A stretch of 64,000 nt of DNA from Pseudomonas sp. (GTDB taxonomy: Bacteria > Pseudomonadota > Gammaproteobacteria > Pseudomonadales > Pseudomonadaceae). The stretch is from NCBI RefSeq assembly GCF_002796985.1, contig NZ_PEKX01000004.1, positions 122,071 to 186,070 of the forward strand, given 5' to 3'. Below, one piece after another: positions 54,658 to 63,886 of this stretch; position 1 is the stretch's first letter, and every line of letters begins with the position of its first letter. The notes beneath the pieces are model-generated. The model was not told where the DNA came from and did not search any database. It was given only the letters and a program-made list of their open reading frames with translations. A program made the translations under genes and the position numbers.

Positions 54658-56031
54658 ATGACCATGAAAAAACACTTAACTCTGGGCGGCGGTGCACTGG
54701 CACTGTCCCTGCTGGCCGGCGGCGCGCTGGCCGCCATTTCCCCGCAGGAAGCCGAACAGCTCGGCGGCGCCAAGCTGACCCCGACCGGCGCGGAAAAGGC
54801 CGGTAATGCTGACGGCAGCATCCCCGCCTGGACGGGTGGCCTCAAGCCCGGCGCCGCGCCGGTGGACAACGGTTTCCTCGGCGACCCCTTTGCCAGCGAC
54901 AAAGCGCTGTTCACCATCACCGCGGCGAACGCCGAGCAGTACAAGGACAAGCTGACGCCCGGCCAACTTGCCCTGTTCAAGCGCTACCCCGACAGCTACA
55001 AGATCCCGGTCTACCCCAGCCACCGCAGCGCCTCGGCACCGCAGGCGGTCTACGACGCCATCAAGAAAGGCGCCACCCAGGTCGAACTGGCCAACGACGG
55101 CAATGCGCTGGCGCACTTCGAAACCCGCTACACGCCCTTCCCCATCCCCAAGAGCGGCGTGGAAGTCGTCTGGAACCACGAGGGGCGCTACCGTGGCACC
55201 AGCCTGGAACGCTACAGCGCCCAGGTCGTACCGCAGGTGAATGGCGATTTCACCGCCGTCGGCTTCAAGGAGAGCACCGGCTTCCCGCAGTTCATGAGCG
55301 ACGTCGACCCGGTCAAGAGCGCCAACGTCCTCTACTACTACAAGCAGGAAATCATCGCCCCGGCGCGCCTGACCGGTACCGTGAACCTGGCCTACGAGAC
55401 CCTTGACCAGATCAAGGAGCCACGTCAGGCCTGGACCTACAACGCCGGCCAGCGCCGCGTGCGCCGCGCCCCGGAAGTAGCCTATGACGGCCCCGGCAGC
55501 GCCGCCGACGGCATGCGCACCGCTGACAACTCCGACCTCTACAACGGCTCGCCGGACCGCTACACCTGGAAGCTGATCGGCAAGCGGGAAATCTACATCC
55601 CCTACAACAGCTACCAGCTGATGTCGCCCAAGCTCAAGCTGACCGACATCGTCCGCCCCGGCCACATCAACCCCGAACACACCCGCTACGAGCTGCACCG
55701 CGTGTGGGAAGTGGAAGGCACACTCAAGCCCGGCGCCCGCCATGTCTATGCCAAGCGCCACATGTACTTCGACGAGGATACCTGGATGCTCGCCGAGGTC
55801 GACCACTACGACAGCCGCGGCCAACTCTGGCGCGTCGCCGAAGGGCACCAGGCCAACGACTACCAGCAGGGCGTGGCGCTGTATGCCGCCCAAACCCTCT
55901 ATGACCTGATCGCCGGCCGCTACCTGGCGATGAACCTGACCAACGAGGCCAAGCGCGGTACCCAGTACGACATGAAGTACTCCTCCACGGACTTCACCCC
56001 CGCAGCGCTGCGCAACTCCGGCATTCGCTGA
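54658..56031 (+). CDS. DUF1329 family periplasmic protein
   Basis: This 457-aa protein has a signal peptide (KKHLTLGGGALALSLLAGGALA) and typical DUF1329 segments: SPQEAEQLGG.LTP.GAEKAGN, GSIPAWTGG, WNHEGRYRGTS, GQRRVRRAPEVAYD and YAKRHMYFDEDTWMLAEVD. The family has a LolB-like fold and may bind lipids in the periplasm. The start is either ATG at 54658 or ATG at 54664. It follows DUF1302 by 19 nt and ends at a strong terminator. Confidence 0.92.
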   Translation: MTMKKHLTLGGGALALSLLAGGALAAISPQEAEQLGGAKLTPTGAEKAGNADGSIPAWTGGLKPGAAPVDNGFLGDPFASDKALFTITAANAEQYKDKLTPGQLALFKRYPDSYKIPVYPSHRSASAPQAVYDAIKKGATQVELANDGNALAHFETRYTPFPIPKSGVEVVWNHEGRYRGTSLERYSAQVVPQVNGDFTAVGFKESTGFPQFMSDVDPVKSANVLYYYKQEIIAPARLTGTVNLAYETLDQIKEPRQAWTYNAGQRRVRRAPEVAYDGPGSAADGMRTADNSDLYNGSPDRYTWKLIGKREIYIPYNSYQLMSPKLKLTDIVRPGHINPEHTRYELHRVWEVEGTLKPGARHVYAKRHMYFDEDTWMLAEVDHYDSRGQLWRVAEGHQANDYQQGVALYAAQTLYDLIAGRYLAMNLTNEAKRGTQYDMKYSSTDFTPAALRNSGIR

Positions 56032-56036
56032 CCGCC

Positions 56037-56066
56037 AACGGGCGCTCCCTCATAGGAGCGCCCGTT
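56037..56066 (+). terminator. Intrinsic terminator after DUF1329
   Basis: A 12-bp stem AACGGGCGCTCC / GGAGCGCCCGTT with a 6-nt loop directly follows the DUF1329 stop and is followed by GTCTTG. It separates the DUF1302/DUF1329 pair from the next dehydrogenase gene. Confidence 0.85.
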
Positions 56067-56159
56067 GTCTTGCCCCGCCTACCTCTCCCTTCCCCGGTTC
56101 GGTTCCGTACCGAACGTCAAAACTTCCAGCGTCCTGTACAGGTCCACTGCTAGAGCCTG

Positions 56160-56180
56160 TTCGAGTGACACCCACTCGAA
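56160..56180. promoter_or_regulatory. Inverted repeat TTCGAGTG-N5-CACTCGAA
   Basis: Perfect 8-bp arms with 5-nt spacing lie 92 nt before the acyl-CoA dehydrogenase start. The half-sites (GAGTG / CACTC) are those of the palindromes at 28330 and 36487 but with the arms in the opposite orientation. A regulator-binding site is plausible. Confidence 0.5.
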
Positions 56181-56272
56181 GAGAGGGGCGCAGCAGCGCA
56201 TCCTTCCCACTTTAAATGGGCCTTCGCACAATCAGGGCCAGGCCGCGCCGTTGGCTGCACAGGAGTTCCAAC

Positions 56273-58066
56273 ATGAGTGAATACATTGCCCCGCTGCGCG
56301 ATATGCAGTTCGTCCTGCGCGAGCTGCAACTGCTCGACACGTTGAACCGTCTGCCCGGCCAGGAGGAAATGAACGGCGAGTTGGTGGACGCCATCCTCAC
56401 CGAAGCCGCGCGCTTCGCCCAGGGTGTGCTGGCGCCGCTGAACGTGATCGGTGATCGCCAGGGTGCCCGCTGGAAGGACGGTGACGTGCACACCGCCGAA
56501 GGCTGGCGCGAGGCTTATGGGCAATTCGCCGACAACGGCTGGAACGCCCTCTCCTGCCCGCCCGACTTCGGTGGCCAAGGCGCACCGCGGCTGGTATCAG
56601 CGCTGGCGGAGGAAATGTGGAATGCCGCCAACGTCGCCTTCGGCCTGTGCCCGATGCTGACCCGCGGCGCCATCGAAGCCATCGAGCTACGCGGTTCGGA
56701 TGAACTGAAGCAGACCTGGCTGCCGAAACTGGTGAGCGGCGAATGGACCGGCACCATGAACCTGACCGAGCCCCAGGCCGGCTCCGACCTCGCCGCCGTG
56801 CGCACGCGCGCCGAGCCACAGGCGGACGGCAGCTACCGGGTATTCGGGCAGAAGATCTTCATCACTTACGGCGAGCACGACCTCACCGACAACATCGTGC
56901 ACCTGGTACTGGCTCGCGTGCCCGGTGCGCCGGAGGGCGTGAAGGGTATCTCGCTGTTCGTCGTGCCCAAGGTGCTGCTCAACACCGATGGCAGCCTGGG
57001 TGAGCGCAATGACGTGCGCTGCGTGTCCCTCGAGCACAAGCTCGGCATCCACGGCAGCCCCACTGCCGTACTGGCCTTCGGCGACGATGGCGGCGCCACC
57101 GGCTGGTTGGTGGGCGAAGAGAATCGCGGGTTGGAGTACATGTTCATCATGATGAACGCAGCGCGCTTTTCCGTTGGCATCGAGGGCATCGGCCTGGCCG
57201 AACGCGCCTACCAGCGCGCCGTGGCCTATGCCCGGCAGCGCATCCAGGGCAGCGAGATCGGTGTACCGGGACGGGATAAGGCGGCGATCATCCGCCACCC
57301 CGATGTTCGTCGCCTGCTCATGTCCATGCGCTCACGGGTGGAAGCCATGCGCGCGCTGGCCTGTGAAGTGGCACTGGCCACCGATCTGGCCCACGGCCAC
57401 CCGGATGAAGCCGTGCGCCGCGAGCGGCAGACCTTCGTCGATCTGATGATCCCGGTGATCAAGGGCTGGTGCACTGAAAACGCAGTGGACATCGCCTCCC
57501 TCGGCGTACAGGTCCACGGAGGCATGGGCTTCATCGAGGAAACCGGCGCCGCCCAGCACCTGCGCGATGCGCGGATCACACCGATCTATGAAGGCACCAC
57601 CGGCATCCAGGCCCTCGACCTGATCGGCCGCAAGATCGCCCGCGACCAGGGCGCGGCCGCCTTCGCCCTGATCGCCCGCCTGCGTGAAGCACAGCTGGCG
57701 TTACCCGACGAGGACGCGCAACTGGCCGGCATCCGCCATCGCCTCTTCTCCGCGATCAACGCCCTGGATGATGCCGTGCATTTCGTGGTCGCCCATTACA
57801 ACGATCATGTACGCCAGGTAGCACTGGGTTCGGTACCACTGCTGGAGCTGTTCGGCATCGTCACCGGCGGCTGGCAGCTGGCCCGCTCCGCCCAGGTCGC
57901 CCGCGCCCGCCTTGCCGACGGCAGCGGCGACGCCGCTTTCTACCGGGCCAAGCTGCGCACCGCACAGTTCTACGCCGGACACTTCCTCACCCGCGCACCC
58001 GGCCTGGCCCAGACCATCATCGACGGCAGCGATGCTGCGCTGGCAATGGAGGACCTCGCCTTCTGA
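56273..58066 (+). CDS. Acyl-CoA dehydrogenase, long FadE-like form
   Basis: This 597-aa enzyme is paralogous to the protein at 28474-30258. Motifs are GTMNLTEPQAGSDLAAV, KIFITYGEHDLTDNIVHLVLAR (split), GVKGISLFVVPK, VHGGMGFIEETGAAQHLRD and IYEGTTGIQALDL, followed by the extra C-terminal domain. AGGAG lies 8 nt before the ATG at 56273. It stands alone behind a terminator and its own candidate operator, so it may be a separate transcription unit of the regulator 3 region. Confidence 0.93.
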   Translation: MSEYIAPLRDMQFVLRELQLLDTLNRLPGQEEMNGELVDAILTEAARFAQGVLAPLNVIGDRQGARWKDGDVHTAEGWREAYGQFADNGWNALSCPPDFGGQGAPRLVSALAEEMWNAANVAFGLCPMLTRGAIEAIELRGSDELKQTWLPKLVSGEWTGTMNLTEPQAGSDLAAVRTRAEPQADGSYRVFGQKIFITYGEHDLTDNIVHLVLARVPGAPEGVKGISLFVVPKVLLNTDGSLGERNDVRCVSLEHKLGIHGSPTAVLAFGDDGGATGWLVGEENRGLEYMFIMMNAARFSVGIEGIGLAERAYQRAVAYARQRIQGSEIGVPGRDKAAIIRHPDVRRLLMSMRSRVEAMRALACEVALATDLAHGHPDEAVRRERQTFVDLMIPVIKGWCTENAVDIASLGVQVHGGMGFIEETGAAQHLRDARITPIYEGTTGIQALDLIGRKIARDQGAAAFALIARLREAQLALPDEDAQLAGIRHRLFSAINALDDAVHFVVAHYNDHVRQVALGSVPLLELFGIVTGGWQLARSAQVARARLADGSGDAAFYRAKLRTAQFYAGHFLTRAPGLAQTIIDGSDAALAMEDLAF

Positions 58067-58394
58067 CACGGTGTGGCCGCCCGTCCGAAGTCTCGGCGGG
58101 CCGCCACGATCCGTAACGCCAAATTTACACCCACCTCCGCTCGCGCCACCTGAGGCAGCAGCAGGCAGCACACCCGGCTCGTGCACGCTTGGCTATTGCA
58201 GAGCGTCACGCTTATGCAGGAATGCTCGTTGACAGTCCTGCGCCGCTTCAGTGAGATGGTCTTTCGTTCAGGCAAATGGCATTGCTGGCCGACTGTGTGC
58301 GTTGTAGTCCTGCAATGCCGCGATGACGAAACTTTGGCGACCCCGACTCGCTTACGAAAGTTTTCTCGTTTCATCGACACAGGAGATGCCGGCG
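58067..58394. other. Intergenic region with imperfect GC-rich hairpin
   Basis: About 328 nt without a supported gene. Just after the dehydrogenase stop, 58076-58110 can fold into an imperfect GC-rich hairpin that may stop transcription. The remainder should hold the promoter of the next gene; no clear elements were found. Confidence 0.4.
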
Positions 58395-58841
58395 ATGTTG
58401 AACCAGGCAGCCCGGAACACCCAGGACGTCGCATTCGACGAGCAGTTCCTCCTCGCCTTCGAAATCCAGGTCCTGCAGAAAGCCCTGCCGGCCTTCGAAG
58501 AGGCCTCGCGCTTCGCCCGCGACCGAGGCCTGCGCTGTAGCGTGGAACTGATCACCAACGCTGACGGCCACCCCGAACTCAGCCTTTGTGCCACCCAGCG
58601 CGATGACCTGCCGGACAGTTGCTATCGACTGATCGCCGACCCGGCCACCCAGGGCATCGCTCATGAGGAATTCACGGCCGTGAACCGTCGTACACGCCGT
58701 CAGGGTGCGCGCCTGGCATCTTTGACCTCGCGGGCACTGGAGCTGCAACTGGAGGCCTTCTTCATGCACGCCTTCGGTATGCGCCTGGACTACAACGTGC
58801 TACGCCTGGACTACTCTTACGAGCATGCTTCTGGGCAGTAA
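58395..58841 (+). CDS. Conserved-looking hypothetical protein
   Basis: This 148-aa soluble protein has no export signal and no motif I can assign. It has a helical start (FEIQVLQKALPAFEEASRFARDRG), a beta segment with CSVELITNADGHPELSLC, and a C terminus rich in aromatic residues (FMHAFGMRLDYNVLRLDYSY). AGGAG lies 9 nt before the ATG at 58395; in-frame starts at 58323 and 58386 are less well placed. Codon use is like the neighbouring genes. Confidence 0.65.
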   Translation: MLNQAARNTQDVAFDEQFLLAFEIQVLQKALPAFEEASRFARDRGLRCSVELITNADGHPELSLCATQRDDLPDSCYRLIADPATQGIAHEEFTAVNRRTRRQGARLASLTSRALELQLEAFFMHAFGMRLDYNVLRLDYSYEHASGQ

Positions 58842-58923
58842 GCCCTTTCCGACACCACCGGTCGTCGGTTCGGCCGGTGGCACACCGAGCGTTCCGTCGG
58901 ACACTTCCTGCAAAGGATGATTT

Positions 58924-59010
58924 ATGGCAACGATGAACGCGCCGAAGTCGCTATTATTCGCGCCCTGTGCGCCACCTCGTGCGTGTTTCCTCGTTGTCGC
59001 TTCGCCATGA
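58924..59010 (+). CDS. Possible 28-aa leader peptide coupled to the next small frame
   Basis: AAAGGA lies 6 nt before an ATG opening a 28-codon frame whose TGA overlaps the ATG of the next small frame (ATGA). The good ribosome site and the overlap suggest translation coupling. The peptide has no recognisable features. Confidence 0.3.
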   Translation: MATMNAPKSLLFAPCAPPRACFLVVASP

Positions 59011-59186
59011 ATGAATTCCTCGTACATTTTCAGGACGGTCACTGCCTGGGCAAGACCGTGCTGCGCTCGTTTTCCCGTCAGATGACCCTCTCCGAGGCGC
59101 GTGTGCGTCTGCAGGCCTGCTACCCGCTGCGCGTTCCGCACCTGCTGAACATCCTGCACCTAGCGCCGATGCTGCCGGGCCGCTGA
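59007..59186 (+). CDS. Small hypothetical protein
   Basis: This 59-aa frame (MNEFLVHFQDGHCLGKTVLRS onward, with SEARVRLQACYPLRVPHLLNIL) has no ribosome site of its own but begins in an ATGA overlap with the preceding short frame. No family is recognised. It is the best coding candidate in the 380-nt stretch between its two neighbours. Confidence 0.4.
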   Translation: MNEFLVHFQDGHCLGKTVLRSFSRQMTLSEARVRLQACYPLRVPHLLNILHLAPMLPGR

Positions 59187-59220
59187 TCCGGCCCAACGGG
59201 TCGCGGCGCACCACGCTCTG

Positions 59221-60330
59221 CTATCTGGACGCTCGCACCGGCGCCGCCTGAGCTTCGCCCAGCCCAACCAACGCCTGCCGTGCTGCTTCAGCGGCCTGTA
59301 CCAGCACCTGGCGCTTCCAACCGTCCTCATCCACGTAGAAGGCATCGCGCAGCTGTCGGCGGATATGCCGGGCCTTTTCCGCCGAGACGCCAGGATTGTT
59401 GGCCAACCACTGGTCCGCGCGCAGCGCCTTGAGCACCTTGAGCCCCGGCAACGTGCCGTATTCCAGGGTAATGGCGGTCAGCTCCGCTTGAGGGCACTCG
59501 CTGGCGGCGGCAAGGACCATCAGCCCCTTGAGCGGTACCGACACGGATTCACCCTTGTGCGACGAAGTCACCTCGTCGCCCCACCAGCGGCGTGTGCGCG
59601 CCAGGGTCTGCGCGTCATCCGCGCCGACGTAGATGCGCTCGCCGTGCCCTTTGGGTCCGAGGCCGGTGTGCAGATCGATCCAGCCGATTCGCGAGCAGTC
59701 CTGCCCATGCTGGCGCAGCACCTGGCGCACCGCCCGGTTACTCCAGGTCGGCTGCTCACCGATGTAGAACAGGCCCTTGGGATGGCTGTCCTGGCCGCTG
59801 GCAATCGCCGCCTGCAGCTGTTTGCGGCCATGGCGCAGGGCGTAGCGCAACAGGCGCAGATGGCTGGCAAAGGACGGCCAGCGGCGCGGAATCAGGATCG
59901 GGTCGAGCGCCGCATAAGCCTGGTTACGCTGGCGCGGCTGGGAAAAGTCGACAAAGTTGCGGTTGAGGTCGACGTTCTCGTGGGTCCAGCGCCGCCACCA
60001 GGAGAAGCCGTGCGGATTGGCCGCGTGCAGGTAAAGCACCGCGCAGTCGGCTTTGGCGCAAGTTTCCAGCCAGTCGGGGTCGTTCAGCAGCGCGACCTGC
60101 ACCGCCGAGCCGCAGAAACCTTCCACCCCATGGCAGCCACTGCTGATGATCAGCAGGTTCTGCGCATCGGCAGGGCCACTGCGCGCCACGTCCAGCGCCA
60201 GGGGTTCGCCATCGCGGCCCGGCAGCGGGTGACGGTGGGATTCGACGACCATGCCGGCCGACAGGCAGGCCGCGAGGAATTTGCCACGCGCTTCGGCGTA
60301 GCTCTGGGAAAAACAGGCAGACGGATTCAT
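59221..60330 (-). CDS. DUF2817 / M14-like zinc carboxypeptidase-type enzyme
   Basis: This 369-aa protein has SSGCHGVEGFCGS (His and Glu of the HxxE zinc motif), NPHGFSWWRR, the substrate-carboxylate motif NVDLNRNFVDF and WIDLHTGLGPKG with the third zinc ligand. A later ITLEYGT may supply the catalytic Glu. This is the DUF2817 branch of the M14/AstE fold, probably a peptidase or deacylase in the cytoplasm since no signal peptide is seen. GGAG lies 5 nt before the ATG at 60330. It lies 67 nt downstream of the MFS gene in the same direction. Confidence 0.85.
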   Translation of the reverse strand: MNPSACFSQSYAEARGKFLAACLSAGMVVESHRHPLPGRDGEPLALDVARSGPADAQNLLIISSGCHGVEGFCGSAVQVALLNDPDWLETCAKADCAVLYLHAANPHGFSWWRRWTHENVDLNRNFVDFSQPRQRNQAYAALDPILIPRRWPSFASHLRLLRYALRHGRKQLQAAIASGQDSHPKGLFYIGEQPTWSNRAVRQVLRQHGQDCSRIGWIDLHTGLGPKGHGERIYVGADDAQTLARTRRWWGDEVTSSHKGESVSVPLKGLMVLAAASECPQAELTAITLEYGTLPGLKVLKALRADQWLANNPGVSAEKARHIRRQLRDAFYVDEDGWKRQVLVQAAEAARQALVGLGEAQAAPVRASR

Positions 60331-60367
60331 CACCGCTCCGGATGATTGGATTCAAGTCAGGGAGTCA

Positions 60368-60386
60368 GGGCCCGCCCTGCGGGCCC
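60368..60386. terminator. GGGCCCGC / GCGGGCCC hairpin
   Basis: An 8-bp GC-rich stem with a 3-nt loop follows the MFS stop on the minus strand, before the DUF2817 gene. It lacks a U tract, so it may only attenuate. Confidence 0.55.
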
Positions 60387-60397
60387 GTCGAAGAAGA

Positions 60398-61672
60398 TCA
60401 GGCGTGGCCGACAGCGCCCGGCAGCGGCGCATCGCTGTGCTCACCGTGTAGCGCCTGGCGGGTGCGCTCGGGGGCGATGATCCGGCAGCCAAGGATGGCG
60501 CAGACCACTGTCAGCACTCCGAACAACCCCAGCGCGGTCTCGAAGCCATGGGCGATGTCGCCACCGCGCAACTCGACCAGTTGGCCGACGATCCAGGGCG
60601 CGAGCATGCCGGCGCTGGTCATGCCGCCGATATGGATCGCCAGCATCGAACCGCGCTGCGCGCTCGGCGCGATGTAGGCGACCAGGGTGTTGCAGAAGGT
60701 CGGCAGGACGTTCACCAGGATCGCGCCCAGGGCGTAGAGCACCAGGATCGCCAGGCGATCGCCGTGCAGCAGGATCAGCGCACAGAAGGCGACGCCAGCG
60801 ACCGCCGCGCAGAGCATCGGCGGCAGCACCATGGCGCGCTGTACCGAGGCGCCGCGCTTCATCGCCCGCTGGGACAGCGTCGAGAGCAGCAGGTTGGCGA
60901 GGATCACCCCGACCGTCACCACCATGACCGTGTAGCCCGACTGCATGGGCGTCATGCCCTGGCCCTTCTGCAGGTACACCGGCACCCAGCTGTACACCAG
61001 CGCGGTAGGCAGGTAGCTGAGGAAGCCCATGAGGGTGATCCAGATGAAACTGCGGTTGAGCAGCAGGCGACTGTACGGCAGGCGCAGCGACGAACCCGGC
61101 CCCTCCTCCTCGGTCTGCTGTCCTTCACGACCGAAGATCAGCCAGACGACCAGCCAGACCAGCCCGAGCAGCGCCAGCAGGAAGTACGCGGTGCGCCAGC
61201 CGAAATGCTGGATCGCCAGCGGCAGGCTCAGTGCGCCGAGTACCGCGCCGAGCATGATCGACACCTGGATCAGTGCCGAGGGCAGCACCCGCTCCTTCGG
61301 GCCGAACCACTTGAAGCAGGCGTGCTGGGTGACCGCCGTGCCCGGCCCGGTGCCGGCGCCCAGCAACAGGCGCCCGGCCACCAATGCCGCGAAGCCGCTG
61401 GACAGCGCCACCAGCAGTTGCGAGGCCATCCACACCACCGACATGCCGGCGAGAATCCAGCGGGTCGGGAAGCGGTTGGCGAGGAAGCCCACCAGGACGC
61501 CGGAGATCGAATAGAGGAAGAAGAATGCGCTACCGATGAAGCCGAACTCGGTCGGCGAAAGCTTCAGCTCGTCGATGATCTGCGCGCCGGCGAAGGCGAA
61601 GATGGTCTTGTCCAGCACACTGATGACCATCACCAGCATCAGCAGCACGAGGACTACGGTGCGCTGTTTCAT
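60398..61672 (-). CDS. MFS transporter (anion:cation symporter-like)
   Basis: This 424-aa, 12-TM major facilitator has FLANRFPTRWILAG in loop 2-3, GRLLLGAGTGPGTAVTQHACFKWF, typical of the ACS/phthalate-permease family for organic anions, and a charged central loop (GREGQQTEEEGPGSS). It overlaps the M20 hydrolase stop by ATGA, so importer and hydrolase are coupled. An N-acyl amino acid or related conjugate is the likely cargo. Confidence 0.9.
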   Translation of the reverse strand: MKQRTVVLVLLMLVMVISVLDKTIFAFAGAQIIDELKLSPTEFGFIGSAFFFLYSISGVLVGFLANRFPTRWILAGMSVVWMASQLLVALSSGFAALVAGRLLLGAGTGPGTAVTQHACFKWFGPKERVLPSALIQVSIMLGAVLGALSLPLAIQHFGWRTAYFLLALLGLVWLVVWLIFGREGQQTEEEGPGSSLRLPYSRLLLNRSFIWITLMGFLSYLPTALVYSWVPVYLQKGQGMTPMQSGYTVMVVTVGVILANLLLSTLSQRAMKRGASVQRAMVLPPMLCAAVAGVAFCALILLHGDRLAILVLYALGAILVNVLPTFCNTLVAYIAPSAQRGSMLAIHIGGMTSAGMLAPWIVGQLVELRGGDIAHGFETALGLFGVLTVVCAILGCRIIAPERTRQALHGEHSDAPLPGAVGHA

Positions 61673-62862
61673 GCCTGTTCCCCTTTCGACAGCGAAGTCT
61701 CCACCAGCCGCACCCAGAGCGCCGCGCCGAAGGGAATGGCGCCGTCGTTGAAGTCGTAGCCGGGGTTGTGGACCATGCAGCCGCTGGGACCGCTGTTGCC
61801 ATTGCCCAGGGCGATGTAGCAGCCGGGGCGGCGCTCCAGCATCCAGGCGAAATCCTCGCTACCGAGGAAGCCCGAAGGGATCTCGGACAGCAGGCGCTGC
61901 GGGCCGACCAACTCGGTCAACACCTGGCGTGCGAGGCGGGTTTCTTCCGGCGTATTGACCAGCACCGGCACCAGCTCCTCGTATTCGTATTGCAATTGCA
62001 TGCCGTGCACGGCAGCGACGCCACGGGTGATTTCGCCGATGCGTTGCTTGAGCAGCTCGCGCACCTCGGGCTTGGTGGCGCGCACGCTCAGGCGCAGGTC
62101 GGCGTGGTCGGGAATGACGTTGGCTGCCTCCCCCGCCTTGAGCATGCCCACAGTCACAACGGCCACCTCAGTGGACGGCACGTTGCGCGCGACGATGCTT
62201 TGCAGCGCCAGCACCAGTTCGGCGGCGGCGACTATCGGGTCCCTGGTCAGGTGCGGCATGGCGCCATGGCCGCCGACGCCGATCAGGCGGATCGACACGC
62301 GGTCCGACGATGCGGTCAGCGCGCCCTCGCGGGTCAGGAAGCAGCCCACCGGCAGGCCCGGCGCATTGTGCAACGCGTACACCGCATCGCACGGGAAGCG
62401 CTCGAACAGGCCGTCGTCCATCATCGCCACGGCGCCGCCCAGGGTTTCCTCGGCGGGCTGGAAGATCAGGTTGAGGGTGCCGTCGAAGCGGCGCTGCTCG
62501 GCCAGGTCGCGGGCGGCGCAAAGCAGGATCGCGGTGTGGCCGTCGTGCCCGCAAGCGTGCATGCGGCCCGCGTGCTGGCTGGCGTAGGGCACGCCGCTGG
62601 CTTCGTCGATGGGCAGCGCGTCCATGTCGGCGCGGATGCCGATGCTGCGCGCGCTCTCGCCCTGGCGCAGCACGCCAACCACGCCGGTGCCGCCGACGCC
62701 TTCATGGACTTCATAGCCCCACTCGCGCAGGTAGCCGGCGACGATGGCGCTGGTGCGCGCTTCCTCGAAGCCCAGTTCGGGGTGCTGGTGAAGGTCCCGG
62801 CGAATCCGCGCGAAGTCGTCCTGGGATTGATGCAGTCTATCTAGTGTGGGGTGCTGACTCAT
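61669..62862 (-). CDS. M20-family amidohydrolase (hippurate hydrolase/aminoacylase type)
   Basis: This 397-aa metallohydrolase has RRDLHQHPELGFEE, IGIRADMDALPI, HACGHDGHTA and FQPAEETLGGA with the catalytic and metal-binding residues, plus the dimerisation domain with VGGHGAMPH. The M20D group removes N-acyl groups from amino acids or hydrolyses indole conjugates. It is followed at once by the coupled MFS gene and preceded by a LysR gene, forming a small uptake-and-hydrolysis unit. Confidence 0.92.
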   Translation of the reverse strand: MSQHPTLDRLHQSQDDFARIRRDLHQHPELGFEEARTSAIVAGYLREWGYEVHEGVGGTGVVGVLRQGESARSIGIRADMDALPIDEASGVPYASQHAGRMHACGHDGHTAILLCAARDLAEQRRFDGTLNLIFQPAEETLGGAVAMMDDGLFERFPCDAVYALHNAPGLPVGCFLTREGALTASSDRVSIRLIGVGGHGAMPHLTRDPIVAAAELVLALQSIVARNVPSTEVAVVTVGMLKAGEAANVIPDHADLRLSVRATKPEVRELLKQRIGEITRGVAAVHGMQLQYEYEELVPVLVNTPEETRLARQVLTELVGPQRLLSEIPSGFLGSEDFAWMLERRPGCYIALGNGNSGPSGCMVHNPGYDFNDGAIPFGAALWVRLVETSLSKGEQA

Positions 62863-62980
62863 GCCGCATCCTGCTCATTGTTCTGATGTGGCCGGCAGGA
62901 TGCCCCACGCGCGCGCCGCTGAATAATGACCTTCGCGCATGCTTATCAAGGCTGGTTATCGACGCACGATCCTGGCCGAA

Positions 62981-63886
62981 TCACTCGGCCTTGCGCAGGT
63001 GTGGGCCCTTGAAGGCGTAGACCAGCTCGTCCACCAGGGTCTGCGCCTCGCGGGTCATCAGCTCCGGCGGCCGGCAAACCAGGGAGATGTCGGTGCCCGG
63101 CACGGTCTCGGCGATGTCCAGCGCCTCCAGAGTGCCGGCAATGATCGGCAGGTCGAACACCCGCCGCGACCAGAAGCTCACCGCGTCGGTATTGGCCGCC
63201 AGCTCCGCGTAGAGCACCACCGAGGCGCACTCGATGACGCGCTCGGGGTGGCGTACCTGGTACTGCTCGAACATCTGCCCGGCGAGGGAGACGTCCAGCG
63301 AATCGGGCACCAGCCATTCCTCATCGAGCAGCTCGTGCAGCGAGCGTGCGTGGCGCAGCGGATGGCCCTTGCGCACCGCCAGCGTGGTGGGCTGGGCGTA
63401 GAGTTCCTGCCAATGGAAGCCATCGACATTGCGCGAAGACGGTTGCGAGGTCAGCACCAGGTCCAGTTGGCCTTCGCGCAGGCCTTCGAGCAGCTTGGCC
63501 GGGCGCAGTTCGTTGATCTGCAATTGCACCTTGGGGTAGCGCTTGCGGTAACGCAGCAGGCTCGCAGCAAACTGCTGGCTCGGCGTAACCGGTGACACAC
63601 CGATGGCCACGCGGCCGTCCATGGCGCCCTTGAGCGTCTCGATCTCATCCCGCGCGCGGCGCACTTCCTCCACCACCAGGCGTGCGCGGCGCACCAGGCG
63701 CTCGCCGTATTCGGTGGCGGTGATGCCACGGTTGGAGCGCACCAGCAACGGCACGCCCAGCTCGGCCTCCAGCTCCTTGATGCTCTTGGACAGGGCGGGC
63801 TGGGAGATGTGCAGCAGGCGCGAAGCTTCCTGGATGCTGCCGCTCTCGCAGATGGCGACGATGGCGCGGAGTTGATGCAACTTCAT
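62981..63886 (-). CDS. LysR-family transcriptional regulator
   Basis: This 301-aa LTTR has an N-terminal winged HTH (MKLHQLRAIVAICESGSIQEASRLLHISQPALSKSIKELE, split) and a LysR substrate-binding domain. It is encoded upstream of and in the same direction as the M20/MFS pair, unlike the usual divergent arrangement, with a 118-nt gap. It probably controls that pair. ATG at 63886 is the family start; the open frame to 63934 is extra. Confidence 0.92.
   Translation of the reverse strand: MKLHQLRAIVAICESGSIQEASRLLHISQPALSKSIKELEAELGVPLLVRSNRGITATEYGERLVRRARLVVEEVRRARDEIETLKGAMDGRVAIGVSPVTPSQQFAASLLRYRKRYPKVQLQINELRPAKLLEGLREGQLDLVLTSQPSSRNVDGFHWQELYAQPTTLAVRKGHPLRHARSLHELLDEEWLVPDSLDVSLAGQMFEQYQVRHPERVIECASVVLYAELAANTDAVSFWSRRVFDLPIIAGTLEALDIAETVPGTDISLVCRPPELMTREAQTLVDELVYAFKGPHLRKAE

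Noticed and set aside
40064..58066. A complete steroid or cholesterol degradation cluster.
   Set aside because: The racemase, SCP-x thiolase, MaoC pair and DUF1302/1329 recall such loci, but no ring-cleaving, ketosteroid dehydrogenase or 9-hydroxylase genes are in the window.
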